DNA from: Agrilactobacillus composti DSM 18527 = JCM 14202
Lineage (GTDB): Bacteria; Bacillota; Bacilli; Lactobacillales; Lactobacillaceae
Direction: 5' to 3'
NCBI RefSeq assembly: GCF_001436375.1
Contig: NZ_AZGA01000002.1
Span: 248,001 to 312,000, forward strand
Length of the DNA: 64,000 nucleotides
Shown: one piece after another, positions 11,805 through 21,355 of the stretch
Position numbering within the stretch: position 1 is the first letter of the stretch
Layout of the letters: every line of letters starts with the position of its first letter
The notes under the pieces: model-generated
What the model saw: only the letters and a program-made list of their open reading frames with translations
Databases searched by the model: none
What the model was told of the DNA's origin: nothing
Program-made: the position numbers and the translations under genes

Positions 11805-13043
11805 TTATTCTGGAATTGGAAAACGTTGTGTTAATTCAGCGACCTTATCAGAAACTTCTTTCAAAACTGTCGGATCATCTTTGCCCTTGCAAGCCTTTAA
11901 AATCAAGCGTGCGACCTCTTGACAGTCGGCTTCTTTAAAGCCTCTAGTGGTGATGGCTGGTGTCCCGATGCGAACGCCACTGGTCTTAAAAGGCCCATTT
12001 TGTTCATTTGGAATAGTGTTCTTGTTTAAAGTAATATGAACTTCATCCAATAAGTCCTGTACATCACGGCCGTAAAGACCTAGCTTGGTCACATCTAACA
12101 TCATTAGATGGTTATCTGTCCCTTCGGAAATAACCCGGACATCATCGCTGTCATTAAAAACAGCAGCCATAGCTTGTGCATTTTTAACGATTTGTTGGGC
12201 GTAAGTCTTAAAGCTTGGATCCATGGCTTCTTTCAAACACACTGCTTTGGCGGCGATCACATGTTCCAATGGCCCACCTTGGATACCCGGAAAGACAGCG
12301 GAATTAATGGCTTTGCCATACTCAGCCTTAGCTAAGATCAAGCCACCACGAGGTCCTCGTAAAGTTTTATGCGTTGTCGTGGTAACCACATCTGCATAAG
12401 GCACTGGGCTTTGATGGACGCCTGCAGCCACAAGGCCAGCAATGTGCGCCATATCTACCATCAAGTAAGCCCCAACTTGATCACAAATTTCTCTGAATTT
12501 GGCGAAATCAATGGGCCGACTGTAAGCTGAAGCCCCAGTGACGATCATTTTAGGTTTAACTTCTTGAGCTAATTTTAAAATTGCATCATAATCCAGACGT
12601 TCTGTCTCTGGGTTAATGCCATACTCAGTAAAGTTATATTCCTGACCACTGAAACTGACTTTTGCCCCATGGGTCAAGTGTCCCCCATCTTGCAAACTCC
12701 AGCCCATCACCTTATCGCCATCTTTTAAGAAAGCCCGATAAGCTGCCATGTTTGCAGAAGATCCTGAGTGAGGTTGTACGTTGGCATATTCTGCCCCAAA
12801 AAGTTGTTTGGCCCGGTCAATGGCTAAGTTTTCGGCGACATCAATAAATTCACAACCCCCATAATAACGATGACCTGGATACCCTTCGGCGTATTTGTTC
12901 GTTAATACACTACCTTGGGCCGCACGCACAGCTGGTGACACAATGTTTTCCGAAGCGATCAGTTCAATTGTATCGGCTTGGCGCTGTTCTTCGTTATGAA
13001 TTGCGGTGAATAATTCAGGATCTTGTTGTTCAAAGTTGCTCAT
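11805..13043 (-). CDS. glyA: Serine hydroxymethyltransferase
   Basis: A 412-residue PLP enzyme interconverting serine and glycine while charging tetrahydrofolate. The PLP lysine lies in [16 protein letters not shown], and [17 protein letters not shown] near the N-terminus is typical. The C-terminal motif [12 protein letters not shown] is intact. ATG follows AGGAGG. Confidence 0.98.
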   Translation of the reverse strand: MSNFEQQDPELFTAIHNEEQRQADTIELIASENIVSPAVRAAQGSVLTNKYAEGYPGHRYYGGCEFIDVAENLAIDRAKQLFGAEYANVQPHSGSSANMAAYRAFLKDGDKVMGWSLQDGGHLTHGAKVSFSGQEYNFTEYGINPETERLDYDAILKLAQEVKPKMIVTGASAYSRPIDFAKFREICDQVGAYLMVDMAHIAGLVAAGVHQSPVPYADVVTTTTHKTLRGPRGGLILAKAEYGKAINSAVFPGIQGGPLEHVIAAKAVCLKEAMDPSFKTYAQQIVKNAQAMAAVFNDSDDVRVISEGTDNHLMMLDVTKLGLYGRDVQDLLDEVHITLNKNTIPNEQNGPFKTSGVRIGTPAITTRGFKEADCQEVARLILKACKGKDDPTVLKEVSDKVAELTQRFPIPE

Positions 13044-13073
13044 ATAAGGACCTCCTACAAGTTAATACTGTAG

Positions 13074-13102
13074 ATTATACCGGCAATTTGAAGAAAATGA
13101 AA
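13074..13102 (-). promoter_or_regulatory. Probable glyA promoter
   Basis: A perfect TATAAT on the minus strand (13074-13079) lies about 30 nt before the glyA start; the -35 position (TTTCAT, 17 nt upstream) matches weakly. Confidence 0.5.
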
Positions 13103-13148
13103 GGTAGATTAAATTTTTCACAGGAAATAAGCGCACACCACAGCAAAA

Positions 13149-13190
13149 AGCGCATTCAAAACGGTTACATGACCCGCTTTGAATGCGCTA
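13149..13190 (-). terminator. Terminator downstream of menG
   Basis: An 11- to 12-bp stem (GCGCATTCAAA and its complement) is followed by T-rich sequence on the minus strand and lies 16 nt after the menG stop. Confidence 0.88.
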
Positions 13191-13205
13191 AAACACCTGA
13201 TCAAA

Positions 13206-13916
13206 TTAACCCTTCGTCCCGTAATGAACTGCTGCTGAGCCGGCCACAAACTGATCATACGAAACATCTTGGAAGCCAGCTCGTAAAAACAAGCTCTTTA
13301 AAACTTCAGCAGACACAAAATGATGCGTTGATTTTTGCAAGTAATCATATTCATGATAATGATGGATAGCGCCCCCCAGCAAAGGTAAGACTTTGCCAAA
13401 GTACAATTCCCACCCAGCATGCATGATGGGGTTAGTGGGTTGAGACGTTTCCAGACAGGCTGCTTGGCCACCAGGCTTAAGTACGCGATACATTTCAGCT
13501 AAAACCTTATTAGCATCTGGCACATTTCGCAGACCAAAACCAATAACTACCCGATCAAAACTATTATCGGCAAAAGGGAGCTTTTGGGCATCCCCTTGAA
13601 TAAAGTTGATATTGGCACCTTGATAGTCCTTTAAATGGTCTTGGGCGATCGCCAGCATGCCAGCGCTGAAATCTAAGCCGGTCACTTGGCCAGTGTTTCC
13701 TACAGCCTGCCCTAGCGAAAAGGTCCAAATTCCTGTACCACAGCACACGTCTAAAATATGATCACCGGGTTGAAGCGCCAATTTAGCATTGACCACCTTG
13801 CGCCAGCGTTTATGAAAACCTAGACTGATGACATTATTCATGACATCATAGTTGCCCGCAATATTATCAAAAATATGCTGAACCGTTTGACTAGGTGTTT
13901 GATTCGTTAATCCCAC
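13206..13916 (-). CDS. menG: Demethylmenaquinone methyltransferase (UbiE/MenG)
   Basis: A 236-residue class I SAM methyltransferase of the UbiE/COQ5 family. It shows the SAM loop ILDVCCGTGIWTFSLG, GLDFSAGMLAIA, and the family motif VIGFGLRNVPDANKVLAEMYRVLKPGG. The C-terminus lacks the classic long extension but has FVAGSAAVHYGTKG. It catalyses the last methylation of menaquinone. The start codon is GTG at 13916. No other men genes lie in the window. Confidence 0.92.
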   Translation of the reverse strand: MGLTNQTPSQTVQHIFDNIAGNYDVMNNVISLGFHKRWRKVVNAKLALQPGDHILDVCCGTGIWTFSLGQAVGNTGQVTGLDFSAGMLAIAQDHLKDYQGANINFIQGDAQKLPFADNSFDRVVIGFGLRNVPDANKVLAEMYRVLKPGGQAACLETSQPTNPIMHAGWELYFGKVLPLLGGAIHHYHEYDYLQKSTHHFVSAEVLKSLFLRAGFQDVSYDQFVAGSAAVHYGTKG

Positions 13917-13961
13917 GATACGTCGACCACCAATTCATTTTAATGCTCACATTGCTAAACC

Positions 13962-14465
13962 TTATTCCAAGTTGGGATTACCCTTTAAAAATGGCAATTT
14001 CTTGCGGCAATAAGGAATGATCCAACGATCTAAACCGATCTTACCAGCATTTACACCGGCAATCAAAATGAAGATTTCGCAAGCAAGATACAGCGGATTG
14101 ACAGATACAGTGCCTGCAAACAAGTAGGCAAAGTTCATCAACATGCCAAAGAATACTGCTAAAGTTGTGAAAGCACCCAGAATAAGACCTAAACCAACAA
14201 GTAATTCGCCCCAGGAAACAGCGAAATTAAAGAAATTAATGTTGGGTTGCACAAATGATTTCAAGAAGCTGGTATAGTGCGGATAAGCAACGGCCTTTTC
14301 AGGTGTCAGTACCGGTTGAGACACCGCGTGGGCAATAAAGCCCTTGGCGTCAAAGCCCTTGGAAACTTTGCCCCAACCATCGATGGCCCACAAGAAGCCA
14401 AAGTACACCCGTACAATTGTCAGTAGCCACATTGCTACCTTGTTATGACGTAACCAATTAACCAT
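13962..14465 (-). CDS. DoxX family membrane protein
   Basis: A 167-residue protein with four hydrophobic segments, matching DoxX/DoxD-like proteins (IVRVYFGFLWAIDGWGKVSKGFDAKGFI; VSWGELLVGLGLILGAFT). Family members are integral membrane proteins, some in oxidoreductase complexes; the role here is unknown. Its own AGGAGG-led start and a 122-nt upstream gap with a TATAAT box suggest separate expression. Confidence 0.85.
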   Translation of the reverse strand: MVNWLRHNKVAMWLLTIVRVYFGFLWAIDGWGKVSKGFDAKGFIAHAVSQPVLTPEKAVAYPHYTSFLKSFVQPNINFFNFAVSWGELLVGLGLILGAFTTLAVFFGMLMNFAYLFAGTVSVNPLYLACEIFILIAGVNAGKIGLDRWIIPYCRKKLPFLKGNPNLE

Positions 14466-14587
14466 GATATATTCCTCCTAAATATGGCTTAGTACGACAT
14501 TATATTATGCCAACGCTATCTTACCATAAGTAAGTGGAATCTTGTTCAATTTTGCTCAAGCGCTTCCACATCTTAACTTTTCTTTAA

Positions 14588-15601
14588 TTATTTTTCAAAA
14601 TAATGCGTCCCCGAGGCTTTTTCTAAGCGATTCATATATGCAGTTCCTAAGCCTTTTGGTTCAAAGCCTTGTGCTAAGATGATCTTAACTTCTGGATATA
14701 AGTCAAAATAGCGCAAGCCATCAAACAACTTATGACTCGCTGAAACCACTGAATCCCCTAGTGAAAATTGTTCTTTGAAACGAATTTTATCCTGGCTCGC
14801 TAAAATTTGGTCCGTGGCTAATAAGCCAACTTGTACACTTTGCTTCAAAGCCCAATCGATTGCTGCATTAAAATCTTGGGCATCTTTAACAATGATCACG
14901 CTGGCTTCGGGGGCATAATGGCGGTACTTCATACCTGGCGCTTTGGGAACTTCGTTAGTGGCTACGTGATGTTTATTGTCTAATACTTTGGGCAAAATCG
15001 TTAACAACTTTTCCCGTGTGACCGCCCCAGGCCGCAAAATGACTGGGGGAACCACGGACATATCTAGGACCGTCGATTCCACGCCCACTTTTGTAGGTCC
15101 ATCATCTAAGACGGCGGCAATTTTGCCGTCTAAATCATGTAAGACATGGTCAGCCGTTGTGGGGCTGGGTTTACCAGAAGTATTGGCTGAAGGCCCAACT
15201 AAAGGTACCCCCGCTAATTCAATTAATTTTAAAGTGGCAGCATTATTAGGCATTCTAAACGCGGCTGTCTTTAACCCCCCAGTGACACTGGCGTCTAGAG
15301 CATTATTTTTGATGGGTAAAATCAATGTCAATGGGCCAGGCCAAAAAGCCTGCACCAAGGCAGCAACAGTTGGTGTGGGAATAATGGCCAAGGCCTTCAC
15401 CTGATCAAAATTGTGCACATGAACGATCAGAGGATTGTCACTGGGTCGACCTTTAGCTTGATAGACTTGTTTTACAGCAACCGGATTGGTGGCATCTGCG
15501 CCCAACCCATAAACGGTTTCTGTAGGGAAAGCCACTAATTCCCCAGCTTTGATCAATGCTGCTGCCTGTTGAATCTGTGTATTCGTTAAACGAACTGTCA
15601 A
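14588..15601 (-). CDS. tsaC: Threonylcarbamoyl-AMP synthase, Sua5/YwlC type
   Basis: A 337-residue Sua5/YwlC protein making threonylcarbamoyl-AMP for the t6A37 modification of tRNA. The N-terminal catalytic domain has FPTETVYGLGADA, KGRPSDNPLIVH and GPSANTSGKPSPTTADHV; after ~205 a C-terminal Sua5 domain begins at PKAPGMKYRHYAPEA, absent from short TsaC proteins. TTG start at 15601, 4 nt after prmC ends. Confidence 0.95.
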   Translation of the reverse strand: MTVRLTNTQIQQAAALIKAGELVAFPTETVYGLGADATNPVAVKQVYQAKGRPSDNPLIVHVHNFDQVKALAIIPTPTVAALVQAFWPGPLTLILPIKNNALDASVTGGLKTAAFRMPNNAATLKLIELAGVPLVGPSANTSGKPSPTTADHVLHDLDGKIAAVLDDGPTKVGVESTVLDMSVVPPVILRPGAVTREKLLTILPKVLDNKHHVATNEVPKAPGMKYRHYAPEASVIIVKDAQDFNAAIDWALKQSVQVGLLATDQILASQDKIRFKEQFSLGDSVVSASHKLFDGLRYFDLYPEVKIILAQGFEPKGLGTAYMNRLEKASGTHYFEK

Positions 15602-15605
15602 AATG

Positions 15606-16466
15606 CTACCTGCTTTCTTCTGAAATAATTTTGCCGCGCAATAAACGATCCTGACCAGCTAAATCTTGTCTAAAAGCTATCTCAGCCCTGGGCAAAAGCT
15701 GCGTGGTCAGTTTTTTTAATGCAGCTTTTTGCTGAAAACCGAATTCCAAATAAAAAGTCCCGGCAAATGTCAAATAAGGTGCGACGGTTTTAAAAAAACG
15801 TTGATAAAAACTTAGACCATTATTTTCAGCAAATAACGCCAAATGCGGTTCATATTCGAGCACGCTGGCGTCCATGACGGCTTTTTCACGGCGACTGATG
15901 TAAGGCGGATTTGAAACAATAATATCAAACCGTTGTCCAACAACTGGTGCTAAGAGGTCCCCTTGGCGAAAGGCCACCTGTGCGCCCAATGCCTTGGCAT
16001 TCCTTTCGGCCACCGTTAGTGCCGCTGACGAAATATCGGTGGCCATGACTTGCCAGTTAGGGCGTGCCAACTTTAAAGTAACGGCTAACACCCCACTGCC
16101 AGTGCCAATATCTAAGACACGCAAAGCCTTATTTTCGGGAAAATCCGCCAGTACCCAAGCCACTAAATTCTCTGTGTCATATTGGGGGATCAATACCCGG
16201 TCATCCACATAAAATGGTCGGCCATAAAACCAAGCTTGGTGCACGATATATTGGGGTGGCACGTGCTTTGCTAAAGCCGCAATATCTTGTTCTAACTGCT
16301 GTTGAACGGCCGCTGGCATAATTTGTTGCTGCTGAACTAGGTAATCTGTTTGAGTCCAATTTTGACGCTGCAAAAAAACATACATTAAATCATCAAAGGC
16401 GATGCCTTGTTGATCTAATGTCTGTTTTGCCTGGGCCAGGACTTTATAGTAAGTCTCTTGTGCCAT
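15606..16466 (-). CDS. prmC: Release factor glutamine methyltransferase
   Basis: A 286-residue HemK/PrmC methyltransferase that methylates the GGQ glutamine of release factors. SAM motif [15 protein letters not shown] and catalytic NPPY in [10 protein letters not shown] are intact. Its start overlaps the end of prfA, its substrate, by 23 nt, a conserved coupling. Confidence 0.96.
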   Translation of the reverse strand: MAQETYYKVLAQAKQTLDQQGIAFDDLMYVFLQRQNWTQTDYLVQQQQIMPAAVQQQLEQDIAALAKHVPPQYIVHQAWFYGRPFYVDDRVLIPQYDTENLVAWVLADFPENKALRVLDIGTGSGVLAVTLKLARPNWQVMATDISSAALTVAERNAKALGAQVAFRQGDLLAPVVGQRFDIIVSNPPYISRREKAVMDASVLEYEPHLALFAENNGLSFYQRFFKTVAPYLTFAGTFYLEFGFQQKAALKKLTTQLLPRAEIAFRQDLAGQDRLLRGKIISEESR

Positions 16467-17541
16467 CTTGAATTTGTTCTAGCTTCTTAGTTTGATCATA
16501 AACAATTAAGGCATCGATGACCTCACCTAAATCCCCGTTCATAATACGATCTAACTTATTTAGTGTTAATCCGATCCGGTGATCGGTCACCCGATTTTGC
16601 GGGTAATTATAGGTCCGAATACGTTCGGACCGATCCCCTGAACCCACTGCGGACTTCCGGTTAGCATCATATTCACTTTGATTTTGGCTTTCATAATAGT
16701 CATAAACCCGAGAACGTAAAATTTGCATGGCTTTTTCCCGGTTTTGCTGTTGAGAACGTTGGTCTTGCATGGCAACCACAATACCAGTTGGTAAATGGGT
16801 CATCCGAACGGCAGAAGACGTCTTGTTGATATGCTGACCCCCAGCACCAGAAGAACGATACACATCGACTCTGATGTCTTTGGGATCAATATCCAACTCA
16901 ACTTCATCATATTCTGGCATGACGGCAACCGTTGCGGTCGACGTGTGGACCCGGCCTTGGGATTCAGTTTGTGGAACACGTTGTACCCGGTGGGCGCCAT
17001 TTTCATACTTTAATTTAGAATAAACTTTGTCCCCCGTGATTAAAATGGAGACCTCTTTGAAACCACCTACTTCGGTGCGGTTTTCATCAATAATTTCAAA
17101 ATGCCAATTTTGCCGTTCAGCATATTTCTGATACATGCTCAATAAGTCCCCGGCAAATAGACTGGCTTCATCTCCACCAGCGGCACCCCGAATTTCCATG
17201 ATGATGTTTTTGTCATCATTGGGATCAGTTGGCAGCATCAAAATTTTGATTTCGCCTTCAAGTTGTTCTTTTTCGGTTTTTAAATCATTCAAGTCGTCTT
17301 TTGCTAAAGCTTCCATTTCGGGGTCGTTAGATTCTCTTAGGACTTCTTCACTTTCAGAAATATCAGATTGAACTTCTTTAAGTCGTTTGTACTTAGCCAC
17401 GACCTCACGCATATTGCCCTCTTCTTTAGAAAGCTCCATATAACGTTTGGTATCGTTGATCACTTCTGGATCAGACATTAATTCTTGCAGCTCACTGTAA
17501 CGGTCCAATAAGCCGTCAAGTTGTTCGAATATTTTATCCAT
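16444..17541 (-). CDS. prfA: Peptide chain release factor 1
   Basis: A 365-residue RF1 that terminates translation at UAA and UAG. The GGQ loop is [27 protein letters not shown] precedes it. Its length matches RF1 without a programmed frameshift, unlike RF2. Lies in the tdk-prfA-prmC-tsaC order typical of Bacilli. Confidence 0.98.
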   Translation of the reverse strand: MDKIFEQLDGLLDRYSELQELMSDPEVINDTKRYMELSKEEGNMREVVAKYKRLKEVQSDISESEEVLRESNDPEMEALAKDDLNDLKTEKEQLEGEIKILMLPTDPNDDKNIIMEIRGAAGGDEASLFAGDLLSMYQKYAERQNWHFEIIDENRTEVGGFKEVSILITGDKVYSKLKYENGAHRVQRVPQTESQGRVHTSTATVAVMPEYDEVELDIDPKDIRVDVYRSSGAGGQHINKTSSAVRMTHLPTGIVVAMQDQRSQQQNREKAMQILRSRVYDYYESQNQSEYDANRKSAVGSGDRSERIRTYNYPQNRVTDHRIGLTLNKLDRIMNGDLGEVIDALIVYDQTKKLEQIQDGTRDLL

Positions 17542-17570
17542 TAATTAGATAACTCCTTTATAAAATTGTT

Positions 17571-18164
17571 TTAGTTGCCTTTAGTATCGATCCCCGGCAA
17601 ATCCGGATTGAAATAATGTTTTCTGCAAACAGGGTAATACATTTCATTGCCCCCGATTTCAACTTGCTGGCCTTCATAAACTGGTTGACCACCATGGACC
17701 CGTAAATTCATAATAGCCTTCTTTTTACAAAACCAACAAATTGTTTTCATTTCTTCAATTTTATCTGCGTATAGCAATAAATACTTTGAGCCTTCGAAGA
17801 GCTCATTTCTGAAATCATTTTTCAACCCAAAAGCCATCACCGGAATATTTAAAGTATCCACGATTTGGGCTGCTTCAATAATATGATGTTTTTTTAAAAA
17901 TTGTGATTCATCAATTAAAATGCAAGCCGCGTTTGGATTTAATTTTTGGACCATTTCATACAAATTCGTTTCGTCAAAAATAGCTACTGCTTCACGCTCC
18001 AAGCCGATTCGGCTGGAAACCATGCCGACGCCTTGACGGGTATCCATACCACTAGTCATAATAATAACAGGTTTTTGCTGTTCCTCATAATTGTGGGCGA
18101 CCTTCAAAATCTCAATGGTTTTACCACTGTTCATCGCACCATAACGGAAAAATAATTGTGCCAC
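17571..18164 (-). CDS. tdk: Thymidine kinase
   Basis: A 197-residue type II thymidine kinase. P-loop YGAMNSGKT, Walker B-like [11 protein letters not shown], and a zinc-binding set with CWFCKKKA and YPVCRKHY. It starts with GTG at 18164 after GGGAGGG. First gene of the unit with prfA, prmC and tsaC. Confidence 0.97.
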   Translation of the reverse strand: MAQLFFRYGAMNSGKTIEILKVAHNYEEQQKPVIIMTSGMDTRQGVGMVSSRIGLEREAVAIFDETNLYEMVQKLNPNAACILIDESQFLKKHHIIEAAQIVDTLNIPVMAFGLKNDFRNELFEGSKYLLLYADKIEEMKTICWFCKKKAIMNLRVHGGQPVYEGQQVEIGGNEMYYPVCRKHYFNPDLPGIDTKGN

Positions 18165-18201
18165 GCAATAGCCCTCCCTTTCGTTTGACTCACAACCTTT
18201 T

Positions 18202-18279
18202 AGTATACGCCCTCAGTTATTAAAATTCATTAGTTATTGAACATTAATACTACTCAAGGCCCTAAGTTTTTGCTATGAT
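18202..18279. promoter_or_regulatory. Divergent tdk/murT promoter region
   Basis: On the plus strand an extended -10 TGCTATGAT (TATGAT 18274-18279) precedes murT by ~40 nt. On the minus strand TATACT (18202-18207) precedes tdk. Both -35 boxes are weak. Confidence 0.5.
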
Positions 18280-18319
18280 AGGTTAAGTTTAAATCGTTAA
18301 AAGCAGAAAGGCGGCTATC

Positions 18320-19666
18320 ATGAGTATCAAGTCAGCTGTAGCAACCCTAACCGGTAAATCAAGTTACTGGTTTTTGCACAATGTATTAAAAGGTGGCAGT
18401 TCTTTCCCAGGTAAAATCGCTGAGAAAATTGATCCGGCTGTTTTAAAACACTTAGCGGCTGGTTATGAGGTCATTATCGTCACTGGCACCAACGGCAAAA
18501 CCTTGACCACTTCTTTAATTGTTAAGGTCTTATCCCAACAATACGATAACATATTAACCAACCCCACTGGTTCCAATATGACCCAAGGTATCGTCACGGC
18601 CTTTTTAGCCCACAGAAGTATGCGTCAACCTAAAAAACTAGCTATCTTAGAAGTTGACGAGGCAAATGTTGCGCCCATCTGTCGCTATATCAAACCGAAG
18701 GCCTTTGTCCTGACCAATATCTTCCGGGATCAAATGGATCGTTATGGTGAAATCTATACCACTTATCAAAAAATTCTAGATGGCATCAAATTAGCGCCTG
18801 AAGCTACAGTGATCATGAATGGGGATGCCCCTATTTTTGCATCTCAAGACATCCCCAACCCCAAAATTTACTATGGTTTTCAAACCACGCCGGGTACCCG
18901 GGATCTAAAAGCCCGGGTCAATACGGACGGTGTCTTATGTCCGCGTTGCAATCACATTTTGCATTACCATGAACTGACCTATGCAAACTTGGGCGATTAC
19001 TTCTGTCCCAACTGTGGTTTCCATCGACCAAAATTAGATCAGATCATTACCAAAGTAAATGATATGACACCCACCAGCTCCACTTTCACCATTGCCGATC
19101 AACCCATCACCATTAATATTGGTGGCATGTATAACATTTACAATGCCTTAGCTGCTTATACAGTGGGTAACTTCTATCATTTAGCCCCTGATAAAATTCG
19201 CCAGGGCTTTGCTTATGACGAGAAAGTCTTTGGTCGTCAAGAAGTGATCACCATGGGCGATAAAAAAATCACCCTGATTCTTGTGAAAAACCCCGTGGGT
19301 TTAAACCAAGTTTTAGATTTGTTAAAAACAGAAAAACATGATTTTTCCCTAGGGGTCTTATTAAACGCCAACTATGCCGATGGCATTGATACCAGCTGGA
19401 TCTGGGACGGGGATTTTGAAGGCCTGCCCAAGGACAAGATCAAAGCCTATCTAGCCGGCGGTGAGCGCTCTGATGATATTGACTTCCGTTTAAAAGTCGC
19501 CAACGTGCCTGAGGCTAAGTTAGTGCACGTCCAGGGGATGGAACCGGTCTTAGGTGAATTGAAGAAAATGCCCACCCAACAGATCTACGTACTGGCAACT
19601 TATACTGCCATGTTGCAATTACGCAAAGCCATGGCCAATGAAAAATTGATCAAAACCGGCTTTTAA
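18320..19666 (+). CDS. murT: Lipid II isoglutaminyl synthase subunit MurT
   Basis: A 448-residue Mur-ligase-like protein: ATP loop VTGTNGKTLTTSL (~56-68), a central zinc-ribbon insertion CPRCNHILHYHELTY...FCPNCGF (~212-236), and a C-terminal DUF1727 domain. MurT with its glutaminase GatD amidates D-Glu of lipid II to D-isoglutamine. GatD is normally encoded next to murT; here murT is followed at once by a terminator and mtlD, so gatD must be elsewhere or replaced. Confidence 0.92.
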   Translation: MSIKSAVATLTGKSSYWFLHNVLKGGSSFPGKIAEKIDPAVLKHLAAGYEVIIVTGTNGKTLTTSLIVKVLSQQYDNILTNPTGSNMTQGIVTAFLAHRSMRQPKKLAILEVDEANVAPICRYIKPKAFVLTNIFRDQMDRYGEIYTTYQKILDGIKLAPEATVIMNGDAPIFASQDIPNPKIYYGFQTTPGTRDLKARVNTDGVLCPRCNHILHYHELTYANLGDYFCPNCGFHRPKLDQIITKVNDMTPTSSTFTIADQPITINIGGMYNIYNALAAYTVGNFYHLAPDKIRQGFAYDEKVFGRQEVITMGDKKITLILVKNPVGLNQVLDLLKTEKHDFSLGVLLNANYADGIDTSWIWDGDFEGLPKDKIKAYLAGGERSDDIDFRLKVANVPEAKLVHVQGMEPVLGELKKMPTQQIYVLATYTAMLQLRKAMANEKLIKTGF

Positions 19667-19689
19667 ATTAATTATCAGATAGGTAGTTC

Positions 19690-19729
19690 CAAAAAATCCG
19701 TTAGCCAATTGTGGTTAACGGATTTTTTG
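19690..19729. terminator. Bidirectional terminator between murT and mtlD
   Basis: An AAAAAATCCGTTA/TAACGGATTTTTT inverted repeat with a short loop; it can end murT (plus) and the mtl operon (minus). Confidence 0.9.
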
Positions 19730-19741
19730 AATACTGTTTAA

Positions 19742-20908
19742 TTAGGCTTGCGTTTTAATCTTATTTTCAACCGAAGCGACGACTTCATCGATCAAACCTT
19801 GATCTTTCAAACCAGTGACTTGCTTAACAACGTCAACTAATGGTTTTTCTTTTAATAGCTTTTGCAATTCAACACTTTCAGAATCTTTAGGTTCATCAAA
19901 GGTGAAAATCATGCCAACGGTATCCAACAGCACACTGTAATCTAAGTTGCGATCCTTCAATTCCCGAATTGGCCGAATAAAACGTTCATCGTAGCCAAGT
20001 TTGCGAATTGGTGTCCGCCCTACCCGTAAAATATCATCGGAGATATATGGGTTTTGGAAACGGCTGATGATTTTTTCTTGATAAGCTTTCAATTCATCTG
20101 GTTTAAAGTGCCATTTATGAATAAGCAGATCACCAGTTTCAGACAAAGCACCCTTTAATTGTTTCAAGACTTTTTCATCTTTAATGGCATCCCCAATGGT
20201 CTTATAACCCAAATATTCACCTGTATAAGCAACTGTCGCATGACCGGAATTAACGGAGAACAATTTCCGCTCAATATAAGGTTCCAAATCAGGTACATAA
20301 ACCACGGAGTCCAACTTGATGTCATGCCGTTTCATCTGGGATTCATCAATGACCCATTCCTTGAAAGGTTCCACTGAAACAGCCAGTGGATCTTCATGGT
20401 GTTGAATTGGCACGATCCGGTCAACAGCGGCATTTGGAAAACCAATATATTCATCGGCAAACTGCTTGTCAGCGTCATTTAAGTGTTTATAAACTTCGCC
20501 CTTTAGAAATTGGCTGCCACCAATCATGTTTTCACAGGCGATGACATCTAAAGGTTGGGTATTGTTGTTTGCAAGACGTGCGCTGATACCCTTGGCAATC
20601 AAATCAGCGATAAATGGTAAAATCTTGGGGCCGATGGCTGTCGTGACCATGTCTGTATTTTCAATGGCGGCAACGACTTTGTCAGGGTTGTCTTTGTTGT
20701 TAATACCGTCAACATTGGCCACATGAATCTTTTTATGACCTTCTGCGGCTAATTCAATATCATATTCATGACGCTGATCTAACGCGTCAATGATTGTTGA
20801 ATTGACATCAACAAAATGAATTTCAAAACCGTTTGAAGCTAAAGTTTCACCAATAAAACCTCTACCAATATTACCTGCGCCAAAATGTACTGCTTGCACT
20901 CTAATCAA
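19742..20908 (-). CDS. mtlD: Mannitol-1-phosphate 5-dehydrogenase
   Basis: A 388-residue NAD-dependent dehydrogenase converting mannitol-1-phosphate to fructose-6-phosphate. The N-terminal Rossmann segment is [26 protein letters not shown] and the catalytic-region [14 protein letters not shown] and [14 protein letters not shown] are typical. Starts 8 nt inside the end of mtlF; last gene of the mannitol operon. Confidence 0.97.
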   Translation of the reverse strand: MIRVQAVHFGAGNIGRGFIGETLASNGFEIHFVDVNSTIIDALDQRHEYDIELAAEGHKKIHVANVDGINNKDNPDKVVAAIENTDMVTTAIGPKILPFIADLIAKGISARLANNNTQPLDVIACENMIGGSQFLKGEVYKHLNDADKQFADEYIGFPNAAVDRIVPIQHHEDPLAVSVEPFKEWVIDESQMKRHDIKLDSVVYVPDLEPYIERKLFSVNSGHATVAYTGEYLGYKTIGDAIKDEKVLKQLKGALSETGDLLIHKWHFKPDELKAYQEKIISRFQNPYISDDILRVGRTPIRKLGYDERFIRPIRELKDRNLDYSVLLDTVGMIFTFDEPKDSESVELQKLLKEKPLVDVVKQVTGLKDQGLIDEVVASVENKIKTQA

Positions 20909-21347
20909 CTTCCTTCAATAGATTAATAATTTCATCCGGTGTTTGCGCATCAGCTAATTTTTCCACATTGTTAATATCACTACAATATAACGCAATGGCT
21001 GATAACAATTGTAAATGTTCCCCGTTCAAACCGGCGATGCCAAAAACGACAGTTACTAATTTTTCATCAGCAGGATCATCGCTAAAATCAACGCCCCAAG
21101 GATATTGTACAATAGAAATCCCTGTCTTCTTAATAAACTTCTTGCCATCTTCAGTGCCATGGGGAATAGCAATAAAGTTCCCCATATAAACGGATACATC
21201 TTTATTCCGATCAATCATCGAATCGATGTAACCAGGTTCAACATTGCCATTATCAACTAATAGCTGGCCAGCCTGGCGGATGGCTTCTTCTTTTGTCTTT
21301 GCTTCTTGATGAAGTTGAATTAAATTCGCATCTAGTGCCTTCATCAT
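20901..21347 (-). CDS. mtlF: PTS mannitol-specific EIIA component
   Basis: A 148-residue EIIA of the Mtl/Fru family, carrying phosphate from HPr to MtlA. The active histidine lies in [15 protein letters not shown]. Encoded separately from EIICB, as usual in Gram-positives; the second in-frame ATG is an equally possible start. Confidence 0.95.
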   Translation of the reverse strand: MMKALDANLIQLHQEAKTKEEAIRQAGQLLVDNGNVEPGYIDSMIDRNKDVSVYMGNFIAIPHGTEDGKKFIKKTGISIVQYPWGVDFSDDPADEKLVTVVFGIAGLNGEHLQLLSAIALYCSDINNVEKLADAQTPDEIINLLKEVD

Positions 21348-21355
21348 GTCACCCC

